DNA of 36,439 bases from an uncultured Methylibium sp. (GCF_902826655.1 NZ_CADEFR010000038.1:1-36439); one strand, 5' to 3'; shown: positions 15,790-24,921, counted from the stretch's first letter. Numbers and translations are program-made. Notes: a model not told the origin generated them from the sequence alone.

Positions 15790-16419
15790 ATGAAGCTCAC
15801 CAGCACCAGTTGGACCGACGGCGGCCGCATCCCGGCGCGACATGCGGCCGGCAAGCCCGACGCGGCCACCACGGTCACGTTCTCCGACAACGTGTCGCCG
15901 CAGCTGGCCTGGAGCGGCGCGCCACCGGGCACGAAGAGCTTCGCGCTGATCTGCCACGATCCCGACGTTCCCAGTCGCGGCGACGACGTCAACCAGCCGG
16001 GCCGCGAGGTGCCGGCCGACCTGCCGCGCGTCGACTTCTTTCATTGGGTGCTGGTCGACCTGCCGCCGACGCTGAGCGGCCTGGCCGAGGGCGAGTTCAG
16101 CCGCGGCTTCACGCCGCGCGGCAAGCCGGGACCGGCCAGCCTGCACGGCGCGCGTCAGGGCCTGAACGATTACACCGGATGGTTCGCCGCCAACGCCGAC
16201 ATGAGCGGCAGCTACCACGGCTACGACGGTCCCTTCCCGCCGTTCAACGACGCGCTGCTGCACCGCTACGTGTTCACGCTGTTCGCGCTGGACCTGGCGC
16301 GACTGTCCGTCGAGGGCAGCTTCACCGGCGCGCAGGCGCGCGAGGCGATGCGCGGCCACGTGCTGGCCGAAGCGAGCTTCGGCGGGACCTACACGCTGAA
16401 CGCGCGGCTCGCGGGATGA
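15790..16419 (+). CDS. PEBP-like (YbhB/YbcL-family) protein
   Basis: A 209-residue protein of the phosphatidylethanolamine-binding fold. It shows NVSPQLAWSGAPPGTKSFALICHDPDVPS (about 36-64), the CxDPDxP-type anion site, FFHWVLVDLPP with the conserved His, and a C-terminal HRYVFTLFALDLARL. No signal peptide is present, so it is cytosolic. The biochemical role of bacterial members is unsettled. The ATG at 15790 has GGAGA a few bases upstream. The stop overlaps the start of the next gene (ATGA), so both are probably translated together. Confidence 0.92.
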   Translation: MKLTSTSWTDGGRIPARHAAGKPDAATTVTFSDNVSPQLAWSGAPPGTKSFALICHDPDVPSRGDDVNQPGREVPADLPRVDFFHWVLVDLPPTLSGLAEGEFSRGFTPRGKPGPASLHGARQGLNDYTGWFAANADMSGSYHGYDGPFPPFNDALLHRYVFTLFALDLARLSVEGSFTGAQAREAMRGHVLAEASFGGTYTLNARLAG

Positions 16420-17117
16420 GCGAGCCGACCCTCGTCTTCGCCGTCCGTCATGGCGAGACGGCCTGGAACGTCGATACCCGCATCCAGGGCCAGCTCAACG
16501 TCGGCCTCAACGCCAAGGGGCGCTGGCAGGCCGCGCGGGCCGCGGCGGCGCTGGCGGGCGAGGGTCTGCAACATGTCTACAGCAGCGACCTCGCCCGGGC
16601 CCACGACACGGCGCTGGCGATCGCCGGCGCCAGCGGCCTGCCGGTGCAGACCGATCGCGGCCTGCGCGAGCGCGGCTTCGGCCGCTTCGAGGGGCGCACC
16701 TGGGCCGAGATCGAGACCCATTTCCCGGCCGAGAGCGCGCGCTGGCGCGCCCGCGATCCCGCGTTCGCGCCCGAGGGCGGCGAGACCTTGCGCCAGTTCT
16801 ACGAGCGCGCGGTCGCCGCTGCGGCGCGTCTCGCGGGCCGGCACCCGGGCGAGACGATCGCGCTCGTGGCACACGGCGGCGTGATGGACTGCCTGTACCG
16901 GGCGGCCGCGCGCATCGAGCTCGGTGCCACGCGCACCTGGCAGCTCGGCAACACGGCCGTCAACCGGCTGCTGTACACGCCGGAGGGCTTCACGCTCGTC
17001 GGCTGGAGCGACACCTCGCACCTCGACGGCGCCGAGCACGACGAGTTCAGCGACGGCTCGTTCGACCAGACTCACAGCGCCACGCCCGCGACCGACCGCG
17101 TCGGCCACGCCGCCTGA
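16416..17117 (+). CDS. Histidine phosphatase (phosphoglycerate mutase-like)
   Basis: A 233-residue protein of the histidine phosphatase superfamily. The phosphohistidine motif VRHGETAWN (about 10-18), the YSSDLARAHDTA stretch, LRERGFGRFEGRTWAEIE and the second histidine in LVAHGGVMD (about 150-158) are all present. It more closely resembles small-molecule phosphatases (GpmB/CobC-like) than the glycolytic dPGM. The substrate is not evident. The gene overlaps the PEBP gene by four bases and is followed 14 bases later by the aldolase-like gene. The C-terminal 30 residues are Asp/Thr-rich and probably disordered. Confidence 0.92.
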   Translation: MSEPTLVFAVRHGETAWNVDTRIQGQLNVGLNAKGRWQAARAAAALAGEGLQHVYSSDLARAHDTALAIAGASGLPVQTDRGLRERGFGRFEGRTWAEIETHFPAESARWRARDPAFAPEGGETLRQFYERAVAAAARLAGRHPGETIALVAHGGVMDCLYRAAARIELGATRTWQLGNTAVNRLLYTPEGFTLVGWSDTSHLDGAEHDEFSDGSFDQTHSATPATDRVGHAA

Positions 17118-17131
17118 TCGGAGACCCCGCG

Positions 17132-18256
17132 ATGCGCAGCGACCCGGCCCGGATCGGCGATGCCGTCGCGGCGATCGACACGCCCGCATTGGTGATCGAC
17201 CTCGACGCCTTCGAGCGCAACCTGCAGCGCATGGCCGACTTCGCGCGCGAGCGCGGCATGCGCCTGCGCCCGCACGCCAAGATGCACAAGTGCGCGGCCG
17301 TCGCGCTGCGGCAGATCGCGCTGGGCGCGGTCGGTGTGTGCGTGCAGAAGACCGGCGAGGCCGAGGCGATGGCGGCCGGCGGCGTGCGCGACGTCTACGT
17401 GAGCAACCAGGTCGTCGCGCCGCACAAGCTGGCGCGCCTGGCCCGGCTGGCGCGCGACGTGAAGCTGGCGATCGCCGTCGACAGCATCGTCGGCGTCGAG
17501 CGGCTCGCCCAGGCGGTGCGCGAGGCCGGCAGCACGGTCGACGTCTTCATCGAGGTCGACGTCGGCCAGGGCCGCTGCGGCGTCGCGCCGGCGCAGGCCG
17601 GTGCGCTGGCGCGCCAGGTCGTCGCGCACGCCGGGCTGCGCTTCGCCGGCCTGCAGGCCTATCACGGCAGCGCCCAGCACTTTCGCGGCGTCTCCGAGCG
17701 CGAGGCCGCGATCCGGCATGCGGTCGATGTCGTCGTCGCGGCGCGCGCCGCGATCACGGGGTCGGGCATCGCCTGCCCGCTGGTCACCGGCGCCGGCAGC
17801 GGGAGCTTCCGCTTCGAGGCGACGAGCGGCGTCTACGGCGAGCTGCAGCCCGGCAGCTATGCCTTCGGCGACGCCGACTACGCGCGCAACGAGGCCGACC
17901 CTCACGCGCCGCGCTTCGAGCAGGCGCTGTTCGTCAAGGCGCAGGTGATGAGCGCCAGTCTCGGTCACGTCGTCGTCGATGCGGGGCACAAGTCGCACGC
18001 CATCGAGTCCGGCCTGCCGACCCTCTGGCAGCGCGAGGACCTGCTGTGCAGCGGTGCCAACGACGAGCACGCGGTCGTCAAGCCGCGCGCCGCCGGCGCG
18101 CCGCTGCCGGCGCTCGGCGACACGCTCTGGCTCGTGCCCGGCCATTGCGACCCGACGGTCAACCTGCACGACCACCTGGTCGGCGTGCGCGGTGGCCTCG
18201 AGGCCGGCCGCGTCGAGTCGGTATGGCGCGTCGACGCGCGCGGCGCGGTGGATTGA
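17132..18256 (+). CDS. D-threonine aldolase-like PLP enzyme
   Basis: A 374-residue fold-type III PLP enzyme (alanine-racemase-like barrel plus a D-serine-dehydratase-like C-terminal domain). The PLP lysine is K50 in RPHAKMHKC. The C-terminal metal site reads PGHCDPTVNLHD, with H338 and D340 in the H-C-D arrangement known from D-threonine aldolase, rather than the H-x-C of D-serine dehydratase. The length is the same as characterised D-threonine aldolases. It would cleave D-threonine or related D-beta-hydroxy amino acids to glycine and an aldehyde, with a divalent metal. GGAG lies about 10 bases before the ATG. It is the last gene of the cfa-led run. Confidence 0.88.
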   Translation: MRSDPARIGDAVAAIDTPALVIDLDAFERNLQRMADFARERGMRLRPHAKMHKCAAVALRQIALGAVGVCVQKTGEAEAMAAGGVRDVYVSNQVVAPHKLARLARLARDVKLAIAVDSIVGVERLAQAVREAGSTVDVFIEVDVGQGRCGVAPAQAGALARQVVAHAGLRFAGLQAYHGSAQHFRGVSEREAAIRHAVDVVVAARAAITGSGIACPLVTGAGSGSFRFEATSGVYGELQPGSYAFGDADYARNEADPHAPRFEQALFVKAQVMSASLGHVVVDAGHKSHAIESGLPTLWQREDLLCSGANDEHAVVKPRAAGAPLPALGDTLWLVPGHCDPTVNLHDHLVGVRGGLEAGRVESVWRVDARGAVD

Positions 18257-18386
18257 CGCCACGCGGGAGCGTGCACATTTCGCGGCCCGGCCCGCCGTCT
18301 GCGGTCGATCGGGTCCCGGACTAGGGGGGCAGCGGGGAGGCGAGAACCGGCGCCGCTAGAGTGGTCCGCAGGGAGAGCAAGAACGC

Positions 18387-19295
18387 ATGGACCACATGCA
18401 ACGCCGATCCGTCGCGGCCTGTGCCGCGGCATGGGCCTTCGTCGCGGCAACCAGCCCGCTGCTGGCGCAAGGGCTGCCCGACGACCCGCTGCAGCGCCGC
18501 TGCTGGCTCGACCACACCGCCGAGCGCACGGTGGTCGACCTGCGCGAGCCGACCGCGGTGCGCTTCTCCAACCTCAAGCACGGCTACACGGTGCGCTCGC
18601 CGGTGTGGGTCGAGTTCGGCGTGCGCGGCAGGGGCGTGATCCCGGCCGGCAACCCGCACGACAAGGCCGGCCACCACCACCTGCTGGTCGACACGCCACT
18701 GCCGGTCGCGCACCGCGACAAGATCCCGTTCTCGAGCACGCACGTGCACTTCGGCAAGGGGCAGACCGGCACCAGCCTCGAGCTGGCGCCCGGCCCGCAC
18801 ACGCTGCGCCTGCTGTTCGCCGACCACGACCACCGGCCCTACTTCGTCTTCAGCCGGGAGATCACGATCCACGTCGTTGCGGCGCGCGGCGGCCCGGCGC
18901 CGGTCATCGACCCGGCCCGCTTCGCCGAGACCTGCGCGGCCTGGTACCAGGACACGGTGAGCACGCCGCGGCCGCCCGGCAAGGATGTCTATGCGAAGAA
19001 CCTCCGCAGCGGCGAATCGGTGAGCAGCCCCTTCGTGCTGAGCCTCGGCGTGATGGGCCTGGGCGTGGCGCCGGCCGGCAGCAAGACCAAGGACAGCGGG
19101 CACTTCGCCTATGGCGTCAGCACGCGCGCCGGCGTGCCGGTGCTGCGCCAGGAGCTGTCGGACGGGCGCACCGAGGCGCTGGTCGAGCTGCCGCGCGGTG
19201 ACTATCAGATCGAGCTGCAGTTCCTCGGCAACGACGGCAGCGTGCTGCTGCGGTCGGCGCCGATGCAGGTCAACGTCGTCAGGCAGAGTCCCTGA
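18387..19295 (+). CDS. Exported protein with two DUF4399 domains
   Basis: A 302-residue protein with an N-terminal signal peptide (RRSVAACAAAWAFVAATSPLLAQG, cleavage near AQG). It contains two copies of the DUF4399 pattern. The first (about 60-165) has FSNLKHGYTVRSPVWVEFGV, AGHHHLLVDTPLP and ADHDHRPYF. The second (about 200-298) has VYAKNLRSGESVSSPFVLSLGVMGLGV and a degenerate SGHFAYGV. Histidines are concentrated in copy one (HHH, HVHF, HDH), which may bind metal, while copy two has lost most of them. The function is unknown. A GGGAGAG ribosome site lies nine bases before the ATG at 18387. Confidence 0.88.
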   Translation: MDHMQRRSVAACAAAWAFVAATSPLLAQGLPDDPLQRRCWLDHTAERTVVDLREPTAVRFSNLKHGYTVRSPVWVEFGVRGRGVIPAGNPHDKAGHHHLLVDTPLPVAHRDKIPFSSTHVHFGKGQTGTSLELAPGPHTLRLLFADHDHRPYFVFSREITIHVVAARGGPAPVIDPARFAETCAAWYQDTVSTPRPPGKDVYAKNLRSGESVSSPFVLSLGVMGLGVAPAGSKTKDSGHFAYGVSTRAGVPVLRQELSDGRTEALVELPRGDYQIELQFLGNDGSVLLRSAPMQVNVVRQSP

Positions 19296-19364
19296 CCGAG
19301 CGGCGAGCCGGGTGCCGGGCAGGTCCCGATGCGGGGCAGGCGTGGCGCCTGCGATGATCGTTCC

Positions 19365-20462
19365 ATGACCAGCGCCCAGATCATCGTCCTGGCGACGCCG
19401 ATCTTCCTGTCGGCCATCGCCCTCGAATGGTGGCTCGGGCGGCGGCGCGGCCGCGACACCTACCGCGCGAGCGACGCACTCTCCAGCATCGGCCTGGGCA
19501 TCATGAGCCAGCTGACCGGCCTGGCGGGGCAGGCGGTGCTGCTGGGCATCTATGTGCTGGCCTGGGAGCGGCTGCGGATCTTCGATCTCCCGGTCGGTGA
19601 CTGGCGCGTGTGGGCCGTGGGCCTGGTGCTCTACGACTTCCTCTACTACTGGAACCACCGGCTGGGCCATCGCGTCGCCTTCTTCTGGGCCGCGCACGTG
19701 GTGCACCACCAGAGCGAGGACTACAACCTCTCGACGGCACTGCGCCAGCCCAGCACCTATTTCCTCGGCAACTGGATCTTCTACCTGCCGATGGCGTTGC
19801 TGGGCTTTCCGCCGCTGGTGTATGCGGTGGTGGCGCTGGTCGACCTGCTGTACCAGTTCTGGGTGCACACGCAGCAGGTCGGGCGGCTGGGCTGGTTCGA
19901 CCGCTGGTTCTGCGCGCCCAGCAACCACCGCGTGCACCACGCGGTGAACGACCGCTACGTCGACAAGAACTACGGCGGCATCCTGCTGGTCTGGGACCGG
20001 CTGTTCGGCAGCTACGAACCCGAGCACGAGGACGAGCCCTGCGTCTACGGGTCGCGCGCGCCGCTGCAGAGCTGGGATCCGATCCGCGCCAACCTGCAGG
20101 TCTACGCCGGCCTGTGGCACGACAGCCGGCACGCGCGGTCGTGGGCCGACAAGCTGCGGGTCTGGCTCCGGCCACCGGGCTGGCGGCCGGCCGACGTGGC
20201 CGAGCGCTTCCCGAAGCCGGCCTTCGACATCGCCCGCGTGCAGCGCTACGACCCGCCGGCGTCGCCGCAGGTCGTGACCATCGCGCTGCTGGTCTTCGGG
20301 CTGCTGCTGGCGGGCACGGCGCTGCTGCTGTGGCATGCCCATCTCCTGTCCGGCCTGCAGCAGGTGGCGGCGGTCGCTGTACTCGTCGCGGGCCTGTGGT
20401 GGGTCGGTCGCCTGACCGAAGGCCGCGGCGCCGCGCCGGCTTCGGCACAATCGCGGGCCTGA
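19365..20462 (+). CDS. Sterol desaturase/fatty acid hydroxylase family protein
   Basis: A 365-residue integral membrane di-iron protein. The histidine boxes are clear: HRLGH (98-102), HVVHH (111-115), WVHT (H168) and HRVHH (188-192). Several transmembrane segments precede them (about 5-22, 40-68, 83-95, 136-166). The core resembles bacterial sterol-desaturase and alkylglycerol-monooxygenase-like proteins that hydroxylate lipids. Beyond the core is a C-terminal part with two more hydrophobic segments (about 305-345). The specific substrate is unknown. The ATG at 19365 was chosen because hydrophobic sequence begins immediately. It is 69 bases after the DUF4399 gene and 35 before the copper chaperone gene. 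Confidence 0.9.
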   Translation: MTSAQIIVLATPIFLSAIALEWWLGRRRGRDTYRASDALSSIGLGIMSQLTGLAGQAVLLGIYVLAWERLRIFDLPVGDWRVWAVGLVLYDFLYYWNHRLGHRVAFFWAAHVVHHQSEDYNLSTALRQPSTYFLGNWIFYLPMALLGFPPLVYAVVALVDLLYQFWVHTQQVGRLGWFDRWFCAPSNHRVHHAVNDRYVDKNYGGILLVWDRLFGSYEPEHEDEPCVYGSRAPLQSWDPIRANLQVYAGLWHDSRHARSWADKLRVWLRPPGWRPADVAERFPKPAFDIARVQRYDPPASPQVVTIALLVFGLLLAGTALLLWHAHLLSGLQQVAAVAVLVAGLWWVGRLTEGRGAAPASAQSRA

Positions 20463-20497
20463 TCAACCGAAGGCGGCCCGGCCGCCGTGCAGACGCG

Positions 20498-20968
20498 ATG
20501 AAGTTGTCCCATGCCCTGATGGCGGCCGTCCTGGCGCTGAGTGTCCCGCTGGCCGGCGCGCACGGCTTCCAGCTCGGTGCGATCGAGATCGGTCATCCCT
20601 GGGCGCGTGCCACCGCCCCTGGCCAGGCTGCCGGCGGCGGCTTCCTCAAGCTCAGGAACGCCGGCGCGGCCGACCGGCTGGTGTCGGCCAGCAGCGAGGC
20701 CGCGGACCGCGTGGAACTGCACAGCATGAAGATGGAAGGCGACGTGATGCGCATGCGCCAGGTCGACGCGATCGACCTGCCGGCCGGCGGCAGCGTCGCG
20801 CTCGAGCCGGGCGGCCTGCACCTGATGTTCATGGGCCTGAAGCAGCCGCTCGCGGCCGGCAGTCGCTTCCCGCTCAAGCTGAGGTTCGAGAAGGCCGGCG
20901 AAGTGACCGTCGAGGTCAAGGTCGAGGCCGCCACGGCGTTGCCGCGCAAGGACGGCCACGCGCACTGA
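20498..20968 (+). CDS. Periplasmic copper chaperone PCu(A)C
   Basis: A 156-residue secreted protein with a signal peptide (cleavage near AGAHG, residues 19-23). It has the full metal motif H-x10-M-x21-H-x-M: H75, M86, H108 and M110. It binds Cu(I) and usually delivers copper to the CuA site of cytochrome oxidase. The C-terminus ends in HAH, a further possible ligand. The usual partner (Sco) is not adjacent. The gene lies 35 bases after a di-iron membrane hydroxylase gene, so co-transcription is possible but a functional link is unproven. Confidence 0.93.
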   Translation: MKLSHALMAAVLALSVPLAGAHGFQLGAIEIGHPWARATAPGQAAGGGFLKLRNAGAADRLVSASSEAADRVELHSMKMEGDVMRMRQVDAIDLPAGGSVALEPGGLHLMFMGLKQPLAAGSRFPLKLRFEKAGEVTVEVKVEAATALPRKDGHAH

Positions 20969-20977
20969 AAGGCCGCC

Positions 20978-21388
<411 letters not shown>

Positions 21389-21414
21389 GTCGACTCCCGA
21401 TGCCGCGGCCGTCG

Positions 21415-22467
21415 TCAGCCGGTGAACAGGTCGCCCGCGGTCTTGGGCGGCGCGAGCCCGAGATGGCGATACGCCGCCTGCGTCGCGATGCGCCCGCGCG
21501 GCGTGCGCTGCAGGTAGCCCTGCTGGATCAGGTAGGGCTCGATCACGTCCTCGATCGTGCCGGCTTCCTCGCCGATGGCCGCGGCGACGTTGTCCAGGCC
21601 GACCGGCCCGCCGTCGAAGCGGTGGATCACGGCCTCGAGCAGCTTGCGGTCCATCACGTCGAAGCCCTGCGGGTCGACGTCGAGCATCTTCAGCGCCTTG
21701 TCGGCGGTCGCGGCATCGATGCGGCCGCTGCCCTTGACCTCGGCATAGTCGCGCACGCGGCGCAGCAGGCGGTTGGCGATGCGCGGTGTGCCGCGCGATC
21801 GCTTCGCGATCTCGAGGCCGCCGTCGGCATCCGTCTGCACGTTCAGCAGGCCGGCCGAACGGGTGACGATGCGCGCCAGTTCCTCGACCGTGTAGAACTC
21901 CAGCCGCAGCACGATGCCGAAGCGGTCGCGCAGCGGATTCGTCAGCATGCCGGCCCGCGTGGTCGCGCCGACCAGCGTGAAGGGCTGAAGCTCCAGCTTG
22001 ATCGAGCGCGCCGCCGGTCCCTCGCCGATCATGATGTCGATCTGGTAGTCCTCGAGCGCCGGGTAGAGGATCTCCTCGACCACCGGACTCAGGCGGTGGA
22101 TCTCGTCGATGAAGAGCACGTCGTTCTTCTCGAGGTTGGTCAGGATCGCCGCCAGGTCCTTGGGCTTTTCCAGCACCGGCCCCGAGGTCTGGCGCAGGTT
22201 CACGCCCAGCTCGGCAGCGACGATATGCGCCAGCGTCGTCTTGCCCAGCCCCGGCGGGCCGAACAGCAGCGCGTGGTCCAGCGCCTCTTCGCGTTGCTTC
22301 GCGGCACCGATGAAGATCTCCAGCTGCTCGCGCGCCTTGGCCTGGCCCACGTAGTCGGCCAGACCCTTGGGGCGCAGTGCACGCTCGATCGCCTCCTCGT
22401 TCGGCGAGGCAGGGGCGGCGCTGACGACGCGCCGCGAGGGGACGAGGTCATCGGTCTGGATGCTCAT
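21415..22467 (-). CDS. ruvB: Holliday junction branch migration helicase RuvB
   Basis: A 350-residue AAA+ motor that, with RuvA, drives branch migration of Holliday junctions. It has Walker [11 protein letters not shown] (69-78), Walker B FIDEIH (119-124), [18 protein letters not shown] with the arginine-finger/sensor region, and a C-terminal winged helix ([15 protein letters not shown]). The length and motifs are complete. ruvA and ruvC are not in the window: the gene upstream is divergent and unrelated, and downstream is the iron-permease-like gene. Confidence 0.98.
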   Translation of the reverse strand: MSIQTDDLVPSRRVVSAAPASPNEEAIERALRPKGLADYVGQAKAREQLEIFIGAAKQREEALDHALLFGPPGLGKTTLAHIVAAELGVNLRQTSGPVLEKPKDLAAILTNLEKNDVLFIDEIHRLSPVVEEILYPALEDYQIDIMIGEGPAARSIKLELQPFTLVGATTRAGMLTNPLRDRFGIVLRLEFYTVEELARIVTRSAGLLNVQTDADGGLEIAKRSRGTPRIANRLLRRVRDYAEVKGSGRIDAATADKALKMLDVDPQGFDVMDRKLLEAVIHRFDGGPVGLDNVAAAIGEEAGTIEDVIEPYLIQQGYLQRTPRGRIATQAAYRHLGLAPPKTAGDLFTG

Positions 22468-22532
22468 GCACCGATTGTGCGGGAGCGGCGCCGCGGCAAG
22501 AATCCGCGCACCGCCACTGCCGGAACCGCCGA

Positions 22533-23582
22533 ATGTTCAAGAGCCTGCGCGTCCCCGAAAAGCTGTTCGCCTTCGTGATGTGGCTGGTGAGCTTCGCGTT
22601 CGCCGGCTTCCTGATCGGCCTGGGCGGCAAGATCGTCGCCGATCTGCCGCGTGTCGAGGACCGCATCGCGCCCGAGCAGTTTGCCGATCGCGCGGTGCTG
22701 GATCGCGCCCGCGAGCTGAGCCGCTCGCTCGAGCGGCGGCGCGGCGAGCTCGGCGAGCAGCGCGCCCAGGCCCAGCTGACGCTGACGGCGGCGAGCAACG
22801 CCTACGGCTCGGCGCGCGGTGCCTACCAGAACTGGCTGTCGACGCGCACGGCCACCACCGATCCGGCGCAGGACCCGGAAGTGCTGCGCCGCACCCGCGA
22901 GCTCGACGAGCTCAAGGCCGAGGAGCGCCGTGCCCAGGCCGCGGTGGAGACCCTGGACCGCAACCTGCTCGACACCGACCAGGGGCTCGCGCTTCAGCAG
23001 CGGATCGAGTCCGAGGCGCTCGAGGCGGCCCGTCCCGGCTACGAGCGCGCGCTGTTCCGCCAGGAACTGCGCGTCTTCGGGTCGCGCCTGCTGCTGACCC
23101 TGCCGCTGCTGGCGATCGCCGGCTGGCTGCTGGCCAGGAAGCGCAAGAGCGACTACTGGCCGCTGATGCGCGGCTTCGTGATCTTCGCGGCCTTCACCTT
23201 CTTCTTCGAGCTGGTGCCCTACCTGCCCAGCTACGGCGGCTACGTGCGCTACGCGGTCGGCATCGTGCTGACCGCGGTGGCCGGGCACTACGTCATCCAG
23301 GCGATGCGGCGCTACCTTGCCAAACGCCAGGAGGTGGCCGCCCAGACCGAGGCCGAGCGGCGCAAGTCGCTCGGCTACGAGCAGGCGCTCAAGCAGATGG
23401 GCGCCGGCGTCTGCCCCGGCTGCGAGCGCGCCATCGTCGGCGGCAACGCCAAGGGTGGCGAGCCGCCGTCGTCGAACTTCTGCGTGCATTGCGGCCTGAA
23501 GCTCTACGACCGCTGCGGCGCCTGCGCGACGCGCAAGAACGCCTTCTTCCACTACTGCCCGAGCTGCGGTGTCGGGGCCTAG
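22533..23582 (+). CDS. Membrane protein with coiled coil and four CxxC pairs
   Basis: A 349-residue protein. TM1 is about 12-32. A long charged, coiled-coil-like region (50-180) follows, then three further membrane segments (about 183-201, 211-230, 236-256), a charged stretch with a second helix (260-288) and a C-terminal zinc-ribbon part. The ribbon has four CxxC pairs: C294/C297, C317/C320, C328/C331 and C342/C345, enough for two Zn sites. Topology suggests the coiled coil outside and the ribbons inside, or the reverse. I recognise the pattern but no named family and give no function. It is divergent from ruvB (65-base gap). The ATG at 22533 begins an amphipathic stretch before TM1. Confidence 0.85.
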   Translation: MFKSLRVPEKLFAFVMWLVSFAFAGFLIGLGGKIVADLPRVEDRIAPEQFADRAVLDRARELSRSLERRRGELGEQRAQAQLTLTAASNAYGSARGAYQNWLSTRTATTDPAQDPEVLRRTRELDELKAEERRAQAAVETLDRNLLDTDQGLALQQRIESEALEAARPGYERALFRQELRVFGSRLLLTLPLLAIAGWLLARKRKSDYWPLMRGFVIFAAFTFFFELVPYLPSYGGYVRYAVGIVLTAVAGHYVIQAMRRYLAKRQEVAAQTEAERRKSLGYEQALKQMGAGVCPGCERAIVGGNAKGGEPPSSNFCVHCGLKLYDRCGACATRKNAFFHYCPSCGVGA

Positions 23583-23609
23583 GCCGCAGCGCCCTGACGA
23601 CGGCGCGGC

Positions 23610-24416
23610 CTAGCGCGTCGCGCCGCCGCCCGAGGCCAGTGCCGAGACGGCGGCCGGATAGTTCTGCGCGGCGGCGCGCTTCAGCCAGGCAGCGCTCTGC
23701 GGCAGATCGACCGCGCGGCCGCGCCCGGTGCGCAGCATGACGGCCAGCGCGTACTGGGCTTCGGCCTCGCCGGCCTCGGCGGCGACCTCGAAGCGGCGCG
23801 CGGCTTCGTCCAGGCTGCGCGGCACGCCGCGGCCGGCCTCGTACATCCACGCCAGCCGCGTCTGCGCGGCGCGGTCGCCTTGCTGGGCCAGGCGCTCGTA
23901 CAGCGCTGCGGCCTCTGCATGGCGGCCACTGCTGCCCATCAGCTCGGCTTGCTGGTAGGCCGACAGCGCCGCGGTCGGCTGGCCCAGCGTGGCGAGTCGC
24001 TCGGCGGCATCCTTGTCGCCGCCCTGGGCCGCGAGATTGAGGAAGACGCGTGCCCTGGCCGGGTCCTTCGGCAGCAAGCCGCCGCTGCTGTAGAGCATGC
24101 CGAGCCGATACTGCGCCTTGAAGTTGCCGGCCTGTGCCGCACCGGCGTAGAGCGTCTCGGCCTTCTTCATGTCCTGCGGCTCGCCCAGGCCGTCCTCGGC
24201 CAGCACGCCGAGGTTGAACAGCGCATCGCCGTTGCCGATTTCGGCCAGCGTCTCCCAGACCTCGCGGGCGGCGGCGTAGTTCGCCATCTTGAACTCGGCG
24301 TAGGCCTTGTAGTTGCCCATCGCCGGATTGCGCAGCCAGTCGGCGCGCGTGCTGTCCTGCGCCTGTGCCGCGGCAGGCAGAGCGAGCGTCAGCGAGAAGA
24401 GAAGGTAGCGAAGCAT
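23610..24416 (-). CDS. Exported Sel1-repeat protein
   Basis: A 268-residue protein with a signal peptide (LRYLLFSLTLALPAAAQAQ, cleavage near residue 20) and about five to six Sel1-like repeats. The repeats include GDALFNLGVLAEDGLGEPQD, FKAQYRLGMLYSSGGL, AAQTRLAWMYEAGRGVPRS and AEAQYALAVMLRTGRGRAVD. Such solenoids act as protein-protein scaffolds; many exported ones affect cell envelope or stress functions. A specific partner cannot be read from the sequence. It is convergent with the zinc-ribbon membrane gene (27-base gap). Confidence 0.9.
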   Translation of the reverse strand: MLRYLLFSLTLALPAAAQAQDSTRADWLRNPAMGNYKAYAEFKMANYAAAREVWETLAEIGNGDALFNLGVLAEDGLGEPQDMKKAETLYAGAAQAGNFKAQYRLGMLYSSGGLLPKDPARARVFLNLAAQGGDKDAAERLATLGQPTAALSAYQQAELMGSSGRHAEAAALYERLAQQGDRAAQTRLAWMYEAGRGVPRSLDEAARRFEVAAEAGEAEAQYALAVMLRTGRGRAVDLPQSAAWLKRAAAQNYPAAVSALASGGGATR

Positions 24417-24592
24417 TTAGTGGCGTGAAAAGTAAACGACGCCAGTATCGCCGTCTCTGCTGTCTCAGTCATGAACAAACTGCTACGTTGCAGCGCAGCA
24501 ATCCAGCGGGTCGTCAGGGTCAGCGCCAGCGTGCGCAGCGCGGTGGCGCGGCGCACAGTCTTCATCGTGCGGGCGAGTCGTCGCCCGTCGTG
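24417..24592. other. Intergenic region, no gene supported
   Basis: This 176-base divergent gap lies between the Sel1 gene and the small orphan gene. The part next to the Sel1 gene is AT-richer (about 24417-24435) and probably holds its promoter, but no confident -35/-10 pair was found. A 58-codon minus-strand frame runs through it and is not supported as a gene. Confidence 0.4.
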
Positions 24593-24919
24593 ATGAACCC
24601 CATGCAGGCCGATCCCTTTCTCCACTTCGCCCGGGTGAACAAGCCCTACGTGCTGCTCTGGGAGCCGGATTCCGGTCGGGCCGCTGCCTACGACGCCTGC
24701 CATCGCCTCGTGACCGAGCAACCGAGCGCCGCGCTCGTCGACTTCGCGCTCAAGCGCCACGTGCACAGCGAGCCCTGGGACGACCTGCAGGCCAGCGCCC
24801 TCGGGGGCGCCGAGCCACCGAGCTGGGCACAGCAGGTGTCGCTGTCCCGCTGCCGGCTCTACTGGCTGCGCGACGGCTGGTCCAAGCTGCGCGACCTGCT
24901 GGATACGCCGGACGCCTGA
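24593..24919 (+). CDS. Small hypothetical protein
   Basis: A 108-residue soluble protein with no recognised domain. It has a Trp-rich, mixed alpha/beta look (VLLWEPDSGRAAAYDACHRL, then HSEPWDDLQ and LYWLRDGWSKLRDLLDTPDA). Codon bias fits the neighbours, with G or C in most third positions, which supports it being real. The start could be the ATG at 24593 or the one at 24602; neither has a strong ribosome site. It ends two bases before the stop of the convergent SDR gene. I assign no function. Confidence 0.65.
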   Translation: MNPMQADPFLHFARVNKPYVLLWEPDSGRAAAYDACHRLVTEQPSAALVDFALKRHVHSEPWDDLQASALGGAEPPSWAQQVSLSRCRLYWLRDGWSKLRDLLDTPDA

Positions 24920-24921
24920 GT

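Noticed and set aside
18321-20450. A 709-codon open frame on the minus strand
   Set aside because: It runs opposite the DUF4399 and sterol-desaturase-family genes, both with clear motifs. No recognisable protein features.
24389-24565. A 58-codon minus-strand frame in the gap near the Sel1 gene
   Set aside because: No ribosome site, overlaps the Sel1 gene start, and the sequence has no recognisable pattern.
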